64,000 bases of DNA from Calonectria ilicicola (GCA_020809705.1 CP085826.1:5580001-5644000); one strand, 5' to 3'. Shown: positions 23,401 through 35,972, counted from the first letter of the stretch. The notes: generated by a model not told the origin, from the letters alone. Made by a program: numbers and translations.

Positions 23401-26400
23401 TTGTCACTTGGCTATCTGACAGTATCGCCTTTCAGCTCGTCCCTGATATCCAAGACCTGCTATTTGGCCTCTCCTGACTACTGGGCTGTCGGATTAGTCC
23501 AATGCGGAGCGGAGATGACCACATTCCTATTCGGAGAAAGGACATTTAACGACAGGTATTTGGTCGGCGTATAGTCCTCCTGCCTTAGTCATGACTCGTC
23601 CTTCGGATAAGCCGTTTCAAGCTGAGACTTTTGGACTTTGGATTTGCCACCAAGTGGTTCGAGCCAAGTCAGAAGTGACCGATCCTGATGGATGTGACGT
23701 GATGGCTTAGCTGACCATGTCACACACCTTCCTGCAACTACGTTTAATGCGGTGAGGCGATGACCGTATTTGGAGATCCACGGGTTACTAGCGGCCATGT
23801 CATGTGGCAGTTCAGGGTCGATTCTTGGATTTGGAACAGCGAATAAGCCACTTTGTGCAGTAGGCAGGATCTATCTGCAACATAAGAGGAGGCGAGATGG
23901 CGGTTGTATTTGTCAAGCGTCACGATTGAGTTACGCATTGTGGCTCAGCCACGTCTGAGCATAGTGGCCAAATAAAGGTAGGAAACAGACAGAGCCTCAC
24001 TAAGTCATTGTTTGAAACAACAAGCTCCTACGAAGAGAACGAGTATCACACCGGGCCGAGTAGCAGCGCGGCCGACCGAGGTAGATCCGACCTTTGGCGG
24101 GCACTTGGCGGAATCGTAGGCGGCAGACATAATACTCGTATCGAACTCCAAACTGTGAGCAGCATATTTATCCGGCGACAGTATCACGACGTCTTGTGTC
24201 GACGTTCGGAACGTGCCGACACACCTGAAACGCAAGCGTGGGTGGCCGAGAGAAACCTGTCACTGCCTTGGCGAGACCGACAACCCATGGGCGGACAAAA
24301 TAGTTCCATGTATGTAAGTACGAGGACAGCTCTCGCTTGCTGAGCAGGGCAAACAATAGAGTTGCGAGAATGGCAAGGTCGTGCCCACTGTCGAGTCATC
24401 GCGCATGGGCCGGGTTTGAAGGGAGCGCTAGTATAAGATAATTCCCCGACTCAACCATGACAGGTTGCGATACAGCATGCTCGGGCCATTGTCCGATTGT
24501 TTCCAACCCGGACCTGAAGCAACGCAAAATGTCCGAGCCTTGCATCGTTTCCCAAACGACCATCTTATCTGATACAGTTTCCTCTGCCACAGCCTCCAAC
24601 TTGGACGGCACACGCCCAAACCGTTGAGCAGACTTGTTTGAGACTGTCGAGGCGCGGAGTAGCAGACCGGGAACCCCCTGGTTGTTAGAGGTGGAGGATG
24701 TCCACGCCGAGCCGCTGATTCGACAAAACACTGTGTTTGTAACAAGCAGTCGCAGCGAAATACATCATGTGAAGGCCGGCCATGACCGCTTGTTTCCAGT
24801 CATCGGGAACGCCATGTGAAGAGACGGTGTGCGATCAGGGTAGCGCATCGTAGAAAGCGGCGGACAACATTTCAACCCGCAGTTCAGCTGGACATGAGTT
24901 TCCTCGCACGCCATGCGCGCGTATGCATCCATTTTAGGAACAGAAGCATGCGCTGTCCCTGTCTCTGGCTGGGGCTTTCAGCAGGGTCGTGATGTGAACG
25001 CAAGGGGCACATGAATGAGCGGCAACCGAAGCACGACGTTGTACACATTACGAAACAAGCGCTCTCGCTGTCAGCGCCACAATAAAAAAAAAACAATGTG
25101 CTATGCGGGCGACAGACGAGCATGGGGACGAATGAAAGGGAGCCGAGGCGGGTAGGATGACGATGAATGAGTCCAGCACATGTGTGATTGGGGATGCGAC
25201 GCTGTACAAAGTAATTAATGGGTATTCCTTGTTTCAGATTTGACATGCTGGGCATGGTTTTTTTTTTCTTTTTCTGCCCCCCCGGCTCGTCCTCACACGC
25301 GTCACTCCGAATCTCATCTCGGTCCCAACCCAAAACAGGCCCAGATGCAGGAATCTGGAGCCTGGGTTTGACCTGAGGAAAAAAAAGGCAGCACAGAGGT
25401 GGATGGCTCTGCTGCGGCTTTCAGGTGGCTCATTAAAGCTTGAACGGTCCGCCAACGTGGGTAATGACAGCTTGGGTAGCTTCGCTTCGGGAGGAAGTGG
25501 GCGGACGAAACAAGCAAGCATACTTCACTTGCAGAGACGATGGATGGATTCCTTTAACGAGGGCTTATTGACCTGTAGCAGCGACGCTGTAAAATTAGGT
25601 GCATGCCCCGGAAGTAAGGATGAGGATGAGAACGGCGTGGTGAACTAAAAATGGTGCCTTTCGGTCTGCCCTGTCAAGGGTGCCCGCGATATGGACATGT
25701 CCCCTGGGTCCGGGCAATTTGACTTGCATCGATCGCCAAAAGTCCAATCTTACGTACATCTGGCCGCATGGCCGGGCCTAGCCTAGGTCGCCGGGTCTTG
25801 GGCAAACCGGTTTGGAGGCTGAAATAAAGGGCAACAAAAAGGGCCGGGTCGATGGTCAATGGTCTATGGTCTATGGGTGGCTGATCGGCTGGCTGCCTCA
25901 GCGGAAACTATTCCCACGCTCATTGAAGACAGCAGTTTGAACTGGTGCCACCATGACTAGACTGTGGCTTGGGCCCTGATTTACCACCAAATCGCGGCGC
26001 GCGCCTTGACTAGGAAGATGAAACTACTGGAGAACTGTCTCGGTTTGCCTGCCATCCGGACGGCCCTGGCTTGTTTTTCTATTTTAATTTCTATTTTATT
26101 TCATTTTGCTTTTCCTATGAATGGTGGATTTAGTGAGTGGCTTGCGATGGAGCATATTCAACTGTGGATGGACGGTGAAAGAAAATAGTCACGGAATTCC
26201 CACTCGCCAATCTGGGATCTTCCCCGTCCGAGCGAGCGAGGGAGTATCCAGGTAATTAACGTGTTGCCTAAAGGGGTGCAATTGAAGATCTGACGTGGAA
26301 CAAAAGGGAAACTTGGCTATAGCGGGGAACGAGATAAGACGAACAGGACTGGGAAGATGTGTGTGTCTGTATTTTCTGACGAGGCCAGCAAGTCCCTCCC

Positions 26401-28890
26401 TCCCTTTCCGTTCGCACCTGAATCATTGTTGTTGGTGGATCGTCAGGCTAAGAATAACAATTATGGCGCTCGTTCCGAACGCGCATATGCATCCGCCTCT
26501 GGATTACTCGACATGGTGATGAAGAAGCAGGTCTTCATTAAATGGCGAATGCAGCTGTGTGGGGTGTGATGGGACGCACGCAGACGCGCGCAACCCAAGA
26601 CAGAAAGCAGCACAGAGCATCTGTGTGGTCGAGATGGAGGAATCCCACGCACAGTACTGGCGCCGCCGTTGCCACTTGGAGACCGAGAAGGGTGATGATG
26701 GGCGGCGCCGTGGCGCACCCAAAAAACCCGGCCCAGCCACGAGGCCTAGGATGGCAATGACCAGCCAACCAACCGCTTCATTAACCTCCCGTCAAGTGCG
26801 AGATCCAGGATCCCAGCATCGAGAGACCTATTCGGTACCCGGCAATCTGGGGGACCAGGCGAGCTCCCGGATGCGCGCGGTTAATCCCTTTGCTTTTCCT
26901 TAACTCTGCCTTGTGGATGCGCCTCTGTTGGCTTTCATCACGTCTGGCATGTGAAGAGAGGGCACGGCGGCATGGCGTTTGGAATCCAGCAGACCCTACC
27001 GGTACGAGACCAGACGATGATGATTTCCTTTGGCACCAACATGGTATTGACACTTCGACCACGCAAACTCCCTGGCATCCTGGGCAGCCTGGGGCCCGGG
27101 CACAGGGCGTCTGACGGCACGGAGTGTTAGTTGACGGTGGGAGCGGCGCCCCCTCCTCTTGGGCCCCTGCCCACCTGTGACGCCAACGCCCGAACCACCG
27201 AACATTGGATGAGACGAGGGGGGGAAACGGGGGTACGGGGGGAGGGCCATCGCAGTGGTGCGCCTCGTTTGAAAAACGTTGAATTGTCTGTCTATTGCTA
27301 ACACTGCCTGAGAGCGGTTCGCGAGGAGGCTGAGGGCTTCATCAACAGACGGCTGCTGCGAGTTGCCGCGCCAGTCTGTTAACTTTAGGCGAACCTGGTT
27401 GGTTCACGACCGCCGCCTTGAGGCGTTTTGGCTGCGTTCGAGTATATGTTGCTCCTCCTGTCTGACGGTCTCGAATGATTGCATATGGCAATGTGGGTGC
27501 CATTTCCATAATTAGGAGCTGGCTGCTGAAGACTAATCCTATAACCCCCCCAACCCTAAGCGGTCCTTTGGCTTCCAGACTATCTGAAGTTTGCCGCTGA
27601 GGCCACGAAGCATTGACGAGAATGCGTTGTCTGCTATCTGCTGTCTGCGATCTGTTGTCTGTTGTCTGCTGTCTACTGTATGTCTGCCGTCTATGTGTGT
27701 CAGTTGAGCCAGTCCATCCTGCACTCACAGCAATTAATGGATGCTGTAGCGCTGGCGAGCGAATGGGCGGCTTCACACAGTGCGTTCTCAAATTGGGAGG
27801 ACGGAGTACACCCATCTCGGAGGGTTAAATTTAAACCCCTCCAACCTTTCCTTGGCTCCTTGCCCCTCACCCCCTGCAAATTCCCAATCCCAAATTTGGT
27901 CACGGCGCCGTGATTGGTCCTCTGTAGGCGCCTACCGTGCATCCACTGTCTATATTTAGCCCGCGACTTGTTTCGCGACGCACCCGCCCCCTGGCCCTGG
28001 CCACTCAGGACACGGCGCGACGCAACCGGAGACGCAAGTCGGCCACACTCCCACACGAGACTAGACGGCGGGCCACACAGAACCGCAGCTGGGTCACAGC
28101 TGGGCCACAGACGGGGCTAGCCGGGAAGGGTAGCAGCAACAGGGGGTGGTCAGTGGCTCCCCGTAGCGCTCTGCTGCGAGAAAAAGCTGGGTCCTTGGAC
28201 AGTTGCTCAGTTCCCCTGGCCGTGACGGCTCGCTGTGCTGTGGGCTCGGTTGGTTCCATTCATCCAGACTCGTTCTTCGGTTGGCTGACTGGATCCAGGT
28301 CTGTGCCTGTGAATGACTGTTGGCCCAGTTGCCAGGTCAAGTCTAGCCTCAGCAAGGGCCCCCGTTCGCTGCGTTCGCTGGGGGTTGGGGCACTTGGAGC
28401 CCTTTTTTTTGCCGCCGTATACTATGTTTGTGTCTTGTGTGTCTTGTCCATCTTGAGGTGCTCATTGTCTTGGTCTGGGGTTCTCGCTAGCAGCGCCTGG
28501 GCCTGGAGCCCTCTGTTGTTCCAACCGCCCTGTCGCTGTTCCCGAGACGTCTTGCCCTTCCTTGTTGCTCGTCCACATTGACTGTCGCTGGGGCCACCAT
28601 TGCTGCTGCGCACATCTATTGATTCACTAGATTCGTTGCTGTGTCGGCACACCTCAGCGCTTCGCTCGCTGCTGTTCCTGTGTTTTGCCCCTCTTCCACT
28701 GACATACATGGTACATACATTTGCATTTCACATCTGCACATGGTATAGTAACGCACAGTACAGTACAGTTTGTACAGTGCACCCACATCCCTCCCCCCCC
28801 AAAGTACGTCCTCCGCTCCACTACCACGCACTGCGCAGCGCCCTGGGTGGCCCAATCCCCCAGTCCCCAGACCCCCAGCACCCACTGTCT
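23401..28890. other. Gene-poor interval, right part
   Basis: About 5.5 kb of normal GC content without a supportable gene. Open frames here (the longest is 214 codons at 27937-28581) are compositionally odd (Arg/Ser/Cys/Trp-rich) and overlap unrelated frames. No tRNA-type box A/box B pair or conserved RNA was recognised. Confidence 0.5.
27625..27694. repeat. Imperfect 7-bp tandem repeat
   Basis: Roughly ten degenerate copies of a CTGTTGT / CTGCTGT / CTGCGAT-type heptamer in a row. Intergenic, about 2 kb upstream of the MSG5 start. Confidence 0.8.
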
Positions 28891-29649
28891 ACCGACTTGA
28901 GGTACCTAGTCGCCCGCCCCCAGCGCCTGTTTCGTTCTGCCTTGTTCTGTTACCAGACAAACTCAATCCAATCCACTTCTCTCTTCCTTCCTCTCCTCCT
29001 CTTCTTCTCATCTTCATTCATACTCTTCTTCCTTTCCCCTCGACGCCTAAAGCTCCTGAAAAGAGTCGACCTTCCCAAGGGACCATGATCCCGTTGTCTT
29101 AACGGCGCCACCCTTCAGCCCTCCAGCCGCTCTCCTTTGCATGGTCTTTCCCGAGGCGCCGATTCTTTGTCTCACCTCGTTTCTGGGCTTCCTTGTTCCT
29201 CCCTGCCACACCCTCGGCCCGACGACCACAGCAGCATCTTCGCCTGTTTCCCTCGTCGCATCTTCTTCTGTCGCCAAGGGTCGCCCCTTTCGCATCGTCT
29301 GAGGCTCCCTTTTGCGCACCGCGATAGAACATTTCCCTGGTGCCATCATCGACTTAAACCGCCCTCGCATACCCCCCAGTGACAGGATCCAGCTGCGCTG
29401 TCCGCCGAATCGAACCGAATCTCGCCAGGATTGTCCCAGCGAACACACTCCTTTGAAGTCCGCCGTTATTGATAGACCTTATTATTCTTCGCCTTCCTCG
29501 ACCATATCTTTCTAATTCTTCAACGATACTGTCCCCGGTGGAACGTACCGTACCCATCTACGAGATTGAAGCATACTGTTGCGATCTTCGAATTCAGCAT
29601 ATACCCTCCCACGAACACAATCGCACACCCTCTTTCTGTATCAAGCACT
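28891..29649 (+). promoter_or_regulatory. MSG5 core promoter and long leader with short upstream ORFs
   Basis: A strong CT-rich tract at about 28975-29042 suggests a transcription start near or just downstream, leaving a leader of up to about 600 nt. It contains an ATG reading five codons then stop (29085-29102) and an ATG opening a 53-codon frame (29141-29302). Leader introns are possible but none is clear. Confidence 0.5.
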
Positions 29650-32070
29650 ATGCCTTCAGCAACGGATCGCAGGGTTTATGAGGACCAAATACCGCCGTTT
29701 ATGAGTGTATTTGACTTGGATGCCGAAACTATGGCCGATCGAGAGACCGTCACTCTTGTCGACACCAAGTTTGTTGACATGCAACCCAAGGCTCCAGGCT
29801 TGGTGAACGCTCAAGAGCGCACCCTTCGCTCCGCCATCCTTCCAACGGATCCAACTCACAAACACCATGACAGCACTTCTACACAGACATCAGAATCGGC
29901 CGATTCTTCCCCTACGACGACACTGTCCACAACCGACTCTTCTCCCCTCTCAGACCCTTCTCCCTCGTCGTCTCCCGATTCCCCTGTCAATCTCATTCCT
30001 CTCAACAACTTCCCTGCCACCTCATTTGGAGGTCTTTCCAACATGCCAGCTCCCGCAAGCACCATTAACTTAGCAGAGCCGCCTCGCCTACGCCGGCCGA
30101 TGACCTCACCTTCACCTCGCCGGGCGCGCAACATGAAGGGTCTGTCTATTCAGCCTCCCTTTGCTGCCTCTGCGACTACTGCTACCAATGTTCTTTCGGA
30201 ACCGTCTTCCCCATCATTTATTAAGCCAATGATTCCTGCTATGAAGCGGAAGCCCAGCCAGCTCAGCTTAAAGACCAATACTTCGGATCTTATTACCCGG
30301 ACTACGCTTGAGGTTCCTTCTTCGCCAGCCATGCCCCCGCCCATGCTGCAGAGACGTGCTCTGAAGCACTCTACTTCCTCACCTCATATGCTCTCAGCTC
30401 TGAAGTCGTCCACATTCGGCCCTGCAGGCGGCATGACTTTCCCAAAGGTCCTGGAGCGAAACGAGTCTGGCCTGTCCGAAGTTCTTCGACCGATGAAGTC
30501 CTGCATCAAGCCTTCATTTGACACGACCATTACTGAAGAGGATTCACCAATCAAAACTCAAATGGCTAATCGAAATGAATTGGAGCCGTATCAGGAAAAT
30601 GAAAACAATGAGGACCTGAAGACTCCTGGGTACCCCGATGGTCCAATTTGTATCTATCCTGACAACGTTTTCTTGTACCTGGAGCCAACAGCGGATGAGG
30701 CATCTCGTTTTGATGTGGTAATCAATGTTGCTCGCGAGGTCAACAACCCATTCGAAGTCCGCAAGGCTGCTCAAGAGGCCAAGCTTATGGAGAGCCCGAT
30801 TCCAGACACGGCCGTGTCAACTGCTAGCTTCGCTACTGCTTTTGAGTATCCTCCTGATGACAGCCCCACGGACACGCCGACAACTCCAAAGGCTGGCTCT
30901 TTTAATATGCCTGAGTATATTCACATTCCCTGGGATCACAACACTGACATCGCGCCTGATTTGATGGAATTGTGTGAGATCATTGACAACCGCTCCAAAG
31001 CCGGCAAGAAGGTTCTCATTCATTGCCAACAGGGTGCTAGCCGATCTGCCAGTCTTATAATTGCTTATGGCTTGTACCAGCGTCCGGAGCTGACTGTGAA
31101 TGATGCGTACTATGCTGCACAGGCTAGGAGCAGGTGGATCAGTCCCAACATGAAGCTCATGTACTCGCTACAGGATTTTCAAAAGGATGTATCGATGAAG
31201 CGATCAGCCCCTTCCAACAGACCTCGAGTTGGCCGAAGCCCGACGAAGCATAGGCTGACATTGTCTGCCAATGCAATCGAAATGGGTTCAAAGGAGCCTC
31301 AGACCGCTCCCCTCCCCGAAAAGGACGATGGATCTCAAGAGGCTGGCCATCGGCTAAGCCCTAACCGCCTTCGAGGCAATTCTACACCTGGGCCTCAACC
31401 AGTCACACCCGGCCCTGCATCAGCACCTCCTCGTTGCGCCTGGCAAGAGGAAGTTGAACAGCAGACCGAGGAGCACCTGGCTCCGTTTAGGTTGGCCGGG
31501 ATGCCTGCCCGACCAAAGTCTGGCCATGGAGACTCCTCCCAGACACTGGCCCTAGCTCCAGCCCTGGCTCCCGCTCCGAAGTTGGCTCCTCCTCCGTCTC
31601 GGGATCGATCCTCAAAACCCCCTCCTTCTCCTGGATTCGCATCTCCATCGTCGTTTGGCTTCCAAGCCTTGTCCTTCCCCAAGCTCAGCGACCGGTCTTT
31701 GCGCAAGTCTATCTCTTTTAGCCATGAGCCTGTTGAGAGGATGATATCTATCCCTGGGGGTTTCCCTGAAGATGACGAGCCTCTGATGTCGCCCCGTGTT
31801 GAAACAATGACGAAGAACCCTTTGCATACACTCCAGGAAGTACCCAGCATGCGCTTCGTCGAGTGCCCGCCTACACCTGGCGAGAGTCTCTTCTCTCCAC
31901 GTGCCGGCATGTTTCCCAGAGATCCATTTTCTTCGTTTGGACAACCATTTGCATCATTTGGCCAGTCGTTTGCAGCACCATTTGGGGGACCATCGGCCAT
32001 CACAGATCCCCGAAGTCCGCCAACACAGGGCGAAGCGCCAATCGTGCGCTCCATTGATGACTTGTTATGA
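29650..32070 (+). CDS. MSG5: Dual-specificity MAP kinase phosphatase (Msg5/Pmp1 type)
   Basis: Dephosphorylates the Thr and Tyr of MAPK activation loops, closing feedback on cell-wall-integrity or pheromone MAPKs (family knowledge). Single exon, 806 aa, from the first in-frame ATG. The N-terminal half is disordered, Ser/Pro/Thr-rich, and includes a basic-plus-hydrophobic MAPK docking-type motif KRKPSQLSL at residues 199-207. The phosphatase domain spans about residues 340-520: it opens with ICIYPDNVFLYLEP, the candidate general-acid aspartates lie in IPWDHNTD (Asp429/Asp433), and the signature loop is HCQQGASRSAS with catalytic Cys459 and Arg465. SRWISPNMKLMYSLQDFQ is the usual C-terminal DSP helix. 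An insert of about 60 Thr/Pro-rich residues splits the DSP fold before the acid loop. The C-terminal tail (about 280 aa) is Pro/Ser-rich. Confidence 0.92.
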   Translation: MPSATDRRVYEDQIPPFMSVFDLDAETMADRETVTLVDTKFVDMQPKAPGLVNAQERTLRSAILPTDPTHKHHDSTSTQTSESADSSPTTTLSTTDSSPLSDPSPSSSPDSPVNLIPLNNFPATSFGGLSNMPAPASTINLAEPPRLRRPMTSPSPRRARNMKGLSIQPPFAASATTATNVLSEPSSPSFIKPMIPAMKRKPSQLSLKTNTSDLITRTTLEVPSSPAMPPPMLQRRALKHSTSSPHMLSALKSSTFGPAGGMTFPKVLERNESGLSEVLRPMKSCIKPSFDTTITEEDSPIKTQMANRNELEPYQENENNEDLKTPGYPDGPICIYPDNVFLYLEPTADEASRFDVVINVAREVNNPFEVRKAAQEAKLMESPIPDTAVSTASFATAFEYPPDDSPTDTPTTPKAGSFNMPEYIHIPWDHNTDIAPDLMELCEIIDNRSKAGKKVLIHCQQGASRSASLIIAYGLYQRPELTVNDAYYAAQARSRWISPNMKLMYSLQDFQKDVSMKRSAPSNRPRVGRSPTKHRLTLSANAIEMGSKEPQTAPLPEKDDGSQEAGHRLSPNRLRGNSTPGPQPVTPGPASAPPRCAWQEEVEQQTEEHLAPFRLAGMPARPKSGHGDSSQTLALAPALAPAPKLAPPPSRDRSSKPPPSPGFASPSSFGFQALSFPKLSDRSLRKSISFSHEPVERMISIPGGFPEDDEPLMSPRVETMTKNPLHTLQEVPSMRFVECPPTPGESLFSPRAGMFPRDPFSSFGQPFASFGQSFAAPFGGPSAITDPRSPPTQGEAPIVRSIDDLL

Positions 32071-32986
32071 CGAGGATGTATTCAGGGGATATGACGTTTG
32101 AAACCCCCGACAGTATTGCGTTATGGGTGAGCGGCGACTGATAGGCCCCTCTCTTTCTCTATTTTTGTTTTTGCATCGGTTACGCATTTGCCTTCGTCAT
32201 AAACCTACCACCTTTCGATGATATTTTGCACGGCACTTTCAAGGCGTTCTAGTTACAGGAAAGATGTAATACTCTTGTCTGGACGATCTTGAAATTGGAT
32301 GTATGATGATACGCATTTAACCCCAGTTCTTTTGTCACAACTATCCCCCAATCGTTTCTACCGATATATAACATTTATACTCTCGTTATCTTCATTCAAA
32401 GCAGCACAGCGCACGGCGTCGATCGGTACAGCCACGGAATCAAAGACCCGGCTGGTGTAATTTAGACGATGGCCTCATTTCACTTCACACATCCTGCATC
32501 CTCATTTACTTTGTCTTTTTCTATGTTGATTTGCGCTTGGATCGGCAAAATGGATTGGCGCATGGGTAACCAGGGGAGTACCCTTCTTGTTTGATTCAGA
32601 CGACGAGTGGAATTGTTTGGAGGGAGGGAAGGAAACACCACGGCAATGGGAGGATTTACTGCCATCTTTGGTAATGGCAGGGAGTTAGGAAATCAACGGT
32701 ATTTTTTATGGAGGATTGAGGATCGATAACGTGATTAAAAACAATCACTGGAAGTGAAATCAAAAAGATATTCAGCTTCAACGAAGTCTCTGTATACTAT
32801 AGTGATTATTGTGTTCCTCAAATGAATGATTGCTCTTTTGTTTTTCTATACAAATATGCCAATGAAGATGCGCACCTTTGACCCCCGCAACGCCGTCTAA
32901 TGTATTTGTGGCCATTCAAAGTACAACGAAATCGACTTATTTTTCTATGCTTGGCCGTTACTACTCTATTATCCTAGCGAGTTGAT
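32071..32986. other. Convergent intergenic region MSG5 / HUT1
   Basis: 916 bases between converging stop codons, AT-rich with T-runs, consistent with two 3' UTRs and terminator signals. One TCAT word occurs at 32197-32200 in the likely MSG5 3' UTR. No gene recognised. Confidence 0.5.
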
Positions 32987-34427
32987 TTATTGCTCCTTCT
33001 TGGCGCCCTGGGCCTTCTTTGCCGCCTCCTTTGCAATCTTCTCCTGGCGCGCAATCCCGGCCTCGACGCCGATGCCGCCAAAGACAAGAGCGACGCCGAG
33101 CCATTGCATCTGCGTGAGGCGGTGGCCAAAGGCAACGACGGAGAGGATCATGGTGAACATCTTGCGAGTGACGGTGACGGTGACAAGCAACACGGACGAG
33201 AATGTTGAAAGTGTGTAGACTAGAATCAGTACGTGTTAGCGAGGAGGAACAATGAATTTAGGGAAACGGGCAAAGTTGGTTTCTCACAGATAAACACTTG
33301 GCCAACGGCACCACATGCGGCAAAACCCAGAACGTCCTTCCACACAGCAGGGTATCGGCTCATGAATTCGAGAGCGGCCTTGAGCTCTCCTGCGTTGCCT
33401 GCGACATCCATGCCGAACCAGTCGCCGAGGCCGGTGGCAACTAGCCAGGGGCTCACCAGCAGATACGCACCAGTAACGAGGGTGCTCATCATGTTGTTTG
33501 CGCACATCATCTGGGGGCCAGAGTAAGGGCGGAACGACTGAAAGATGTAATCCTGGGTGCTGTTGGTCAGGCCGTCAAAGAGCAGGTTGATTCCAAGAAG
33601 GAGCAGGCCCCAGGAAGTGCTGGCGTCGTCGGAGCGCATCGATTGCTTCTTCTTCTTGCCCGAGTGCAGCGTGAATACGGCGACACCCATGGTGACGGCG
33701 GCCACGACGAGGTACTTGTAGAGCGGGTAGCGACGACGGAAGACGGTGATGTGGAGGAACATCACAGGCAGAAGCTTGCAGCTCTTGGCGAGGAGGAAGG
33801 TAATGTAGTCGATGTGCGCGAGACTGGCGTAGCCGAAGGGACTGGCGAGGCTGCTGGTGATGGCGACGAGAGCGAGGGGACCGAGGATGCGGCTCGACGG
33901 GATGATAGCAGGCACGGGAGAGCCCGAGGGTGTCGACATGAAAAGATAGATGGCACCGACTGTCGCAGCAAAGGTGGACTGGATTGTATTCAAGAAGACG
34001 GGGAAGTGCCAGACTTCAGGCGCGTCCGCTGGGCCGTACGGGGTCGTCGTGAGCTTCTCTTGAAGGTATGCCCAGGTCAAGCTGCCGAGAAATGGTGGTT
34101 AGCGCGCATGCTTCCTCATCGCATAGCGAAGCCATTCAGTCCATGAGGTTTGGGACGAGAGAGTCGCGCGAACTGCGCGACGACCGGGCTTCAAACATTT
34201 CCAACTTACAAGGAAGCATAGATGCCTGCGACGGCAATCACCAGCTGTACCACGCCGGCTTCTGGCTTCTCGTGCGCATTCTCTGCCTTTGCCTTGACAG
34301 AGTTTCCATTTGCGCCTACTCCATTGCCATTCCCATTGCCATTGGCATCCTCCCACGTCGCTGTCGTTTTGTTGAAGTACTCGGATGAGGCTTCGCGCCT
34401 CATGGCAGGTTGTTTTGTTCGTGCCAT
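32987..34427 (-). CDS. HUT1: UDP-galactose transporter Hut1 (SLC35B1 type)
   Basis: Multispanning ER nucleotide-sugar carrier of the drug/metabolite transporter superfamily; it supplies UDP-galactose (or related nucleotides) to the ER lumen (family knowledge). Exons are 34427-34210, 34081-33288 and 33219-32987; introns of 128 and 68 nt. Splicing restores the family runs [16 protein letters not shown] and [18 protein letters not shown]. 414 aa. A hydrophilic Asn/Gly-rich N-terminus precedes about 8-10 hydrophobic segments, with conserved [44 protein letters not shown] and TVTRKMFTM. The C-terminus KKEQ fits the KKxx ER-retrieval signal, as in known Hut1 proteins. The start is the ATG at 34427. 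Its upstream region faces the KH gene's 3' end. Confidence 0.95.
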
Positions 34428-35972
34428 GGTTGGTAGGGGTGCAAGGATTGAGGACAAGCCAAAGTATCAAGCAGGGAAAACGAAGGAAAATCAAGAAAAT
34501 TATTATGGTTTTAGCGTCTTAAAGGGAATGCGAGAAGGGAAAATAAAAGAGCGAATGGGACCTAATCACACTTATGATTTTCAAATTGCCATGATGAAAC
34601 TTGATGACAGTTGGCTTCAATCATCAAAGGACATAAAGGGACCCGGAAGGCGAACGGCCGAAAGCCCCCACTAGCCCGCGCTGCGCCACAATCAGCGGCA
34701 TTGCTGTGGCGGCGAATGTGTTGCTCCATTAGCCTTGCCTCGTCTCACTAACCCTTCAGCATTAGAATAAATGGAAAGGAGAAATTATTACTCAACTGAA
34801 ATGAGCATTGTGAGACCTAATTACATTCAAAGTGCCCGAGAAATAGTGGAAAGTGGCTGCAATATTTGCCCATGTCTTCTTCGATGTGCCCTGCCCTGGA
34901 GGGCATGCTGCCATTTTGGGATTACATTACGAGAATCACAAAGGTTGACTTAGTACCTGCTATGCAAATTTTAACATCACAAAAGCCAGCAACAAGTGGA
35001 TGCCTAGATATTTTGTATTTTTGTGGCACTTCGCTCCAAGCTAGATACATTCCCAGCTAGCCATTTGGTTCGATATCCGAATTCCACATTTCAGAGCATA
35101 GCGTGGGTGTAAGAAGGCAGGGAACGAGAATCAAGGGGAGTTAACTTGATGGGAATAAAGGGGATGAGGGGTATGTAAGAGCAATACGCGTGTCGAGATT
35201 ACGTGAGTGGTAACGTCGGGTGGCGCAGAGGTTGCGAGAAAGTGCCAAGCCCAGAGATTGCAAGAGAGAGGGAGAGGGATAGAGAGAGTGAGGCGGATGT
35301 GCGAGTGTAAAGGGAAGGTAAGGTGTCGCGAGGATGGAGTTGTGATTTCAGGAAGTGATCGTGATGTGCCCTTCTGGGACTGAAGGAATGCACCACCCTG
35401 AACGAGACCAGCTCTTTTTGGTGTTTTTCGTCATTAAGCCACGGCCATCTTGGTCAATGCCGATATGGCGCCGTCAATCGTTAGAAAGAGTACTGCGTCA
35501 TGTTTTGGAGTCATGAAACGGTAGCTCCGACGTGAGAAGGAAGATGCCGCGAGGGTTCGGTGAGGAGATGTTGATACAGACGATAGGTTGCGTTAACAGG
35601 AACGATGATGAATCGTGCCACCCAAAAGGATGAGAATTCGGTCGATTTCGAGAGGGGCAGGTGAGATGGGCGATGACCAAAGTTTCAACCGGCAATTCGC
35701 GACAACGCTGTTTGTTTGGATAGGAATGAGAAGGAGAGCAGATAGGAAAAGAGAAACGGCGTTGATGTGATGTTTTTTTTTGGAGCAGAGGAAGAGGGTA
35801 AATAGGGGATGTTTTTCATTACGTCGTCTGATATCGTCCCCAAAGCAACAGGAGCCTCGCGGCAAGTCAGATCTGGAATTGCCTAGTGAGTTTTTGCCAA
35901 ACCCAACCTCGGCAATTCGCAAGTGATACGCAAAGCAAAGCTCAAACGTTAGTCAGGTATTTGGTGATGCGA
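34428..35972. other. Intergenic: HUT1 promoter / KH gene 3' flank
   Basis: About 1.5 kb. The left side should carry the HUT1 promoter on the minus strand. It includes a GA-rich stretch at about 35262-35292 (pyrimidine-rich on the minus strand). No gene recognised. Confidence 0.5.

Noticed and set aside
23640..23670. GGTTCGAGCC resembling a tRNA B box
   Set aside because: No A box at proper distance and no cloverleaf pairing around it.
27937..28581. 214-codon open frame on the plus strand
   Set aside because: Arg/Ser/Cys-rich composition, no motif, overlaps other open frames in GC-rich upstream DNA; no splice logic or relative recognised.
29398..29420. GAATCGAACC resembling a minus-strand tRNA T-arm
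   Set aside because: The neighbouring sequence does not fold into acceptor, D and anticodon stems; it lies in the MSG5 leader.
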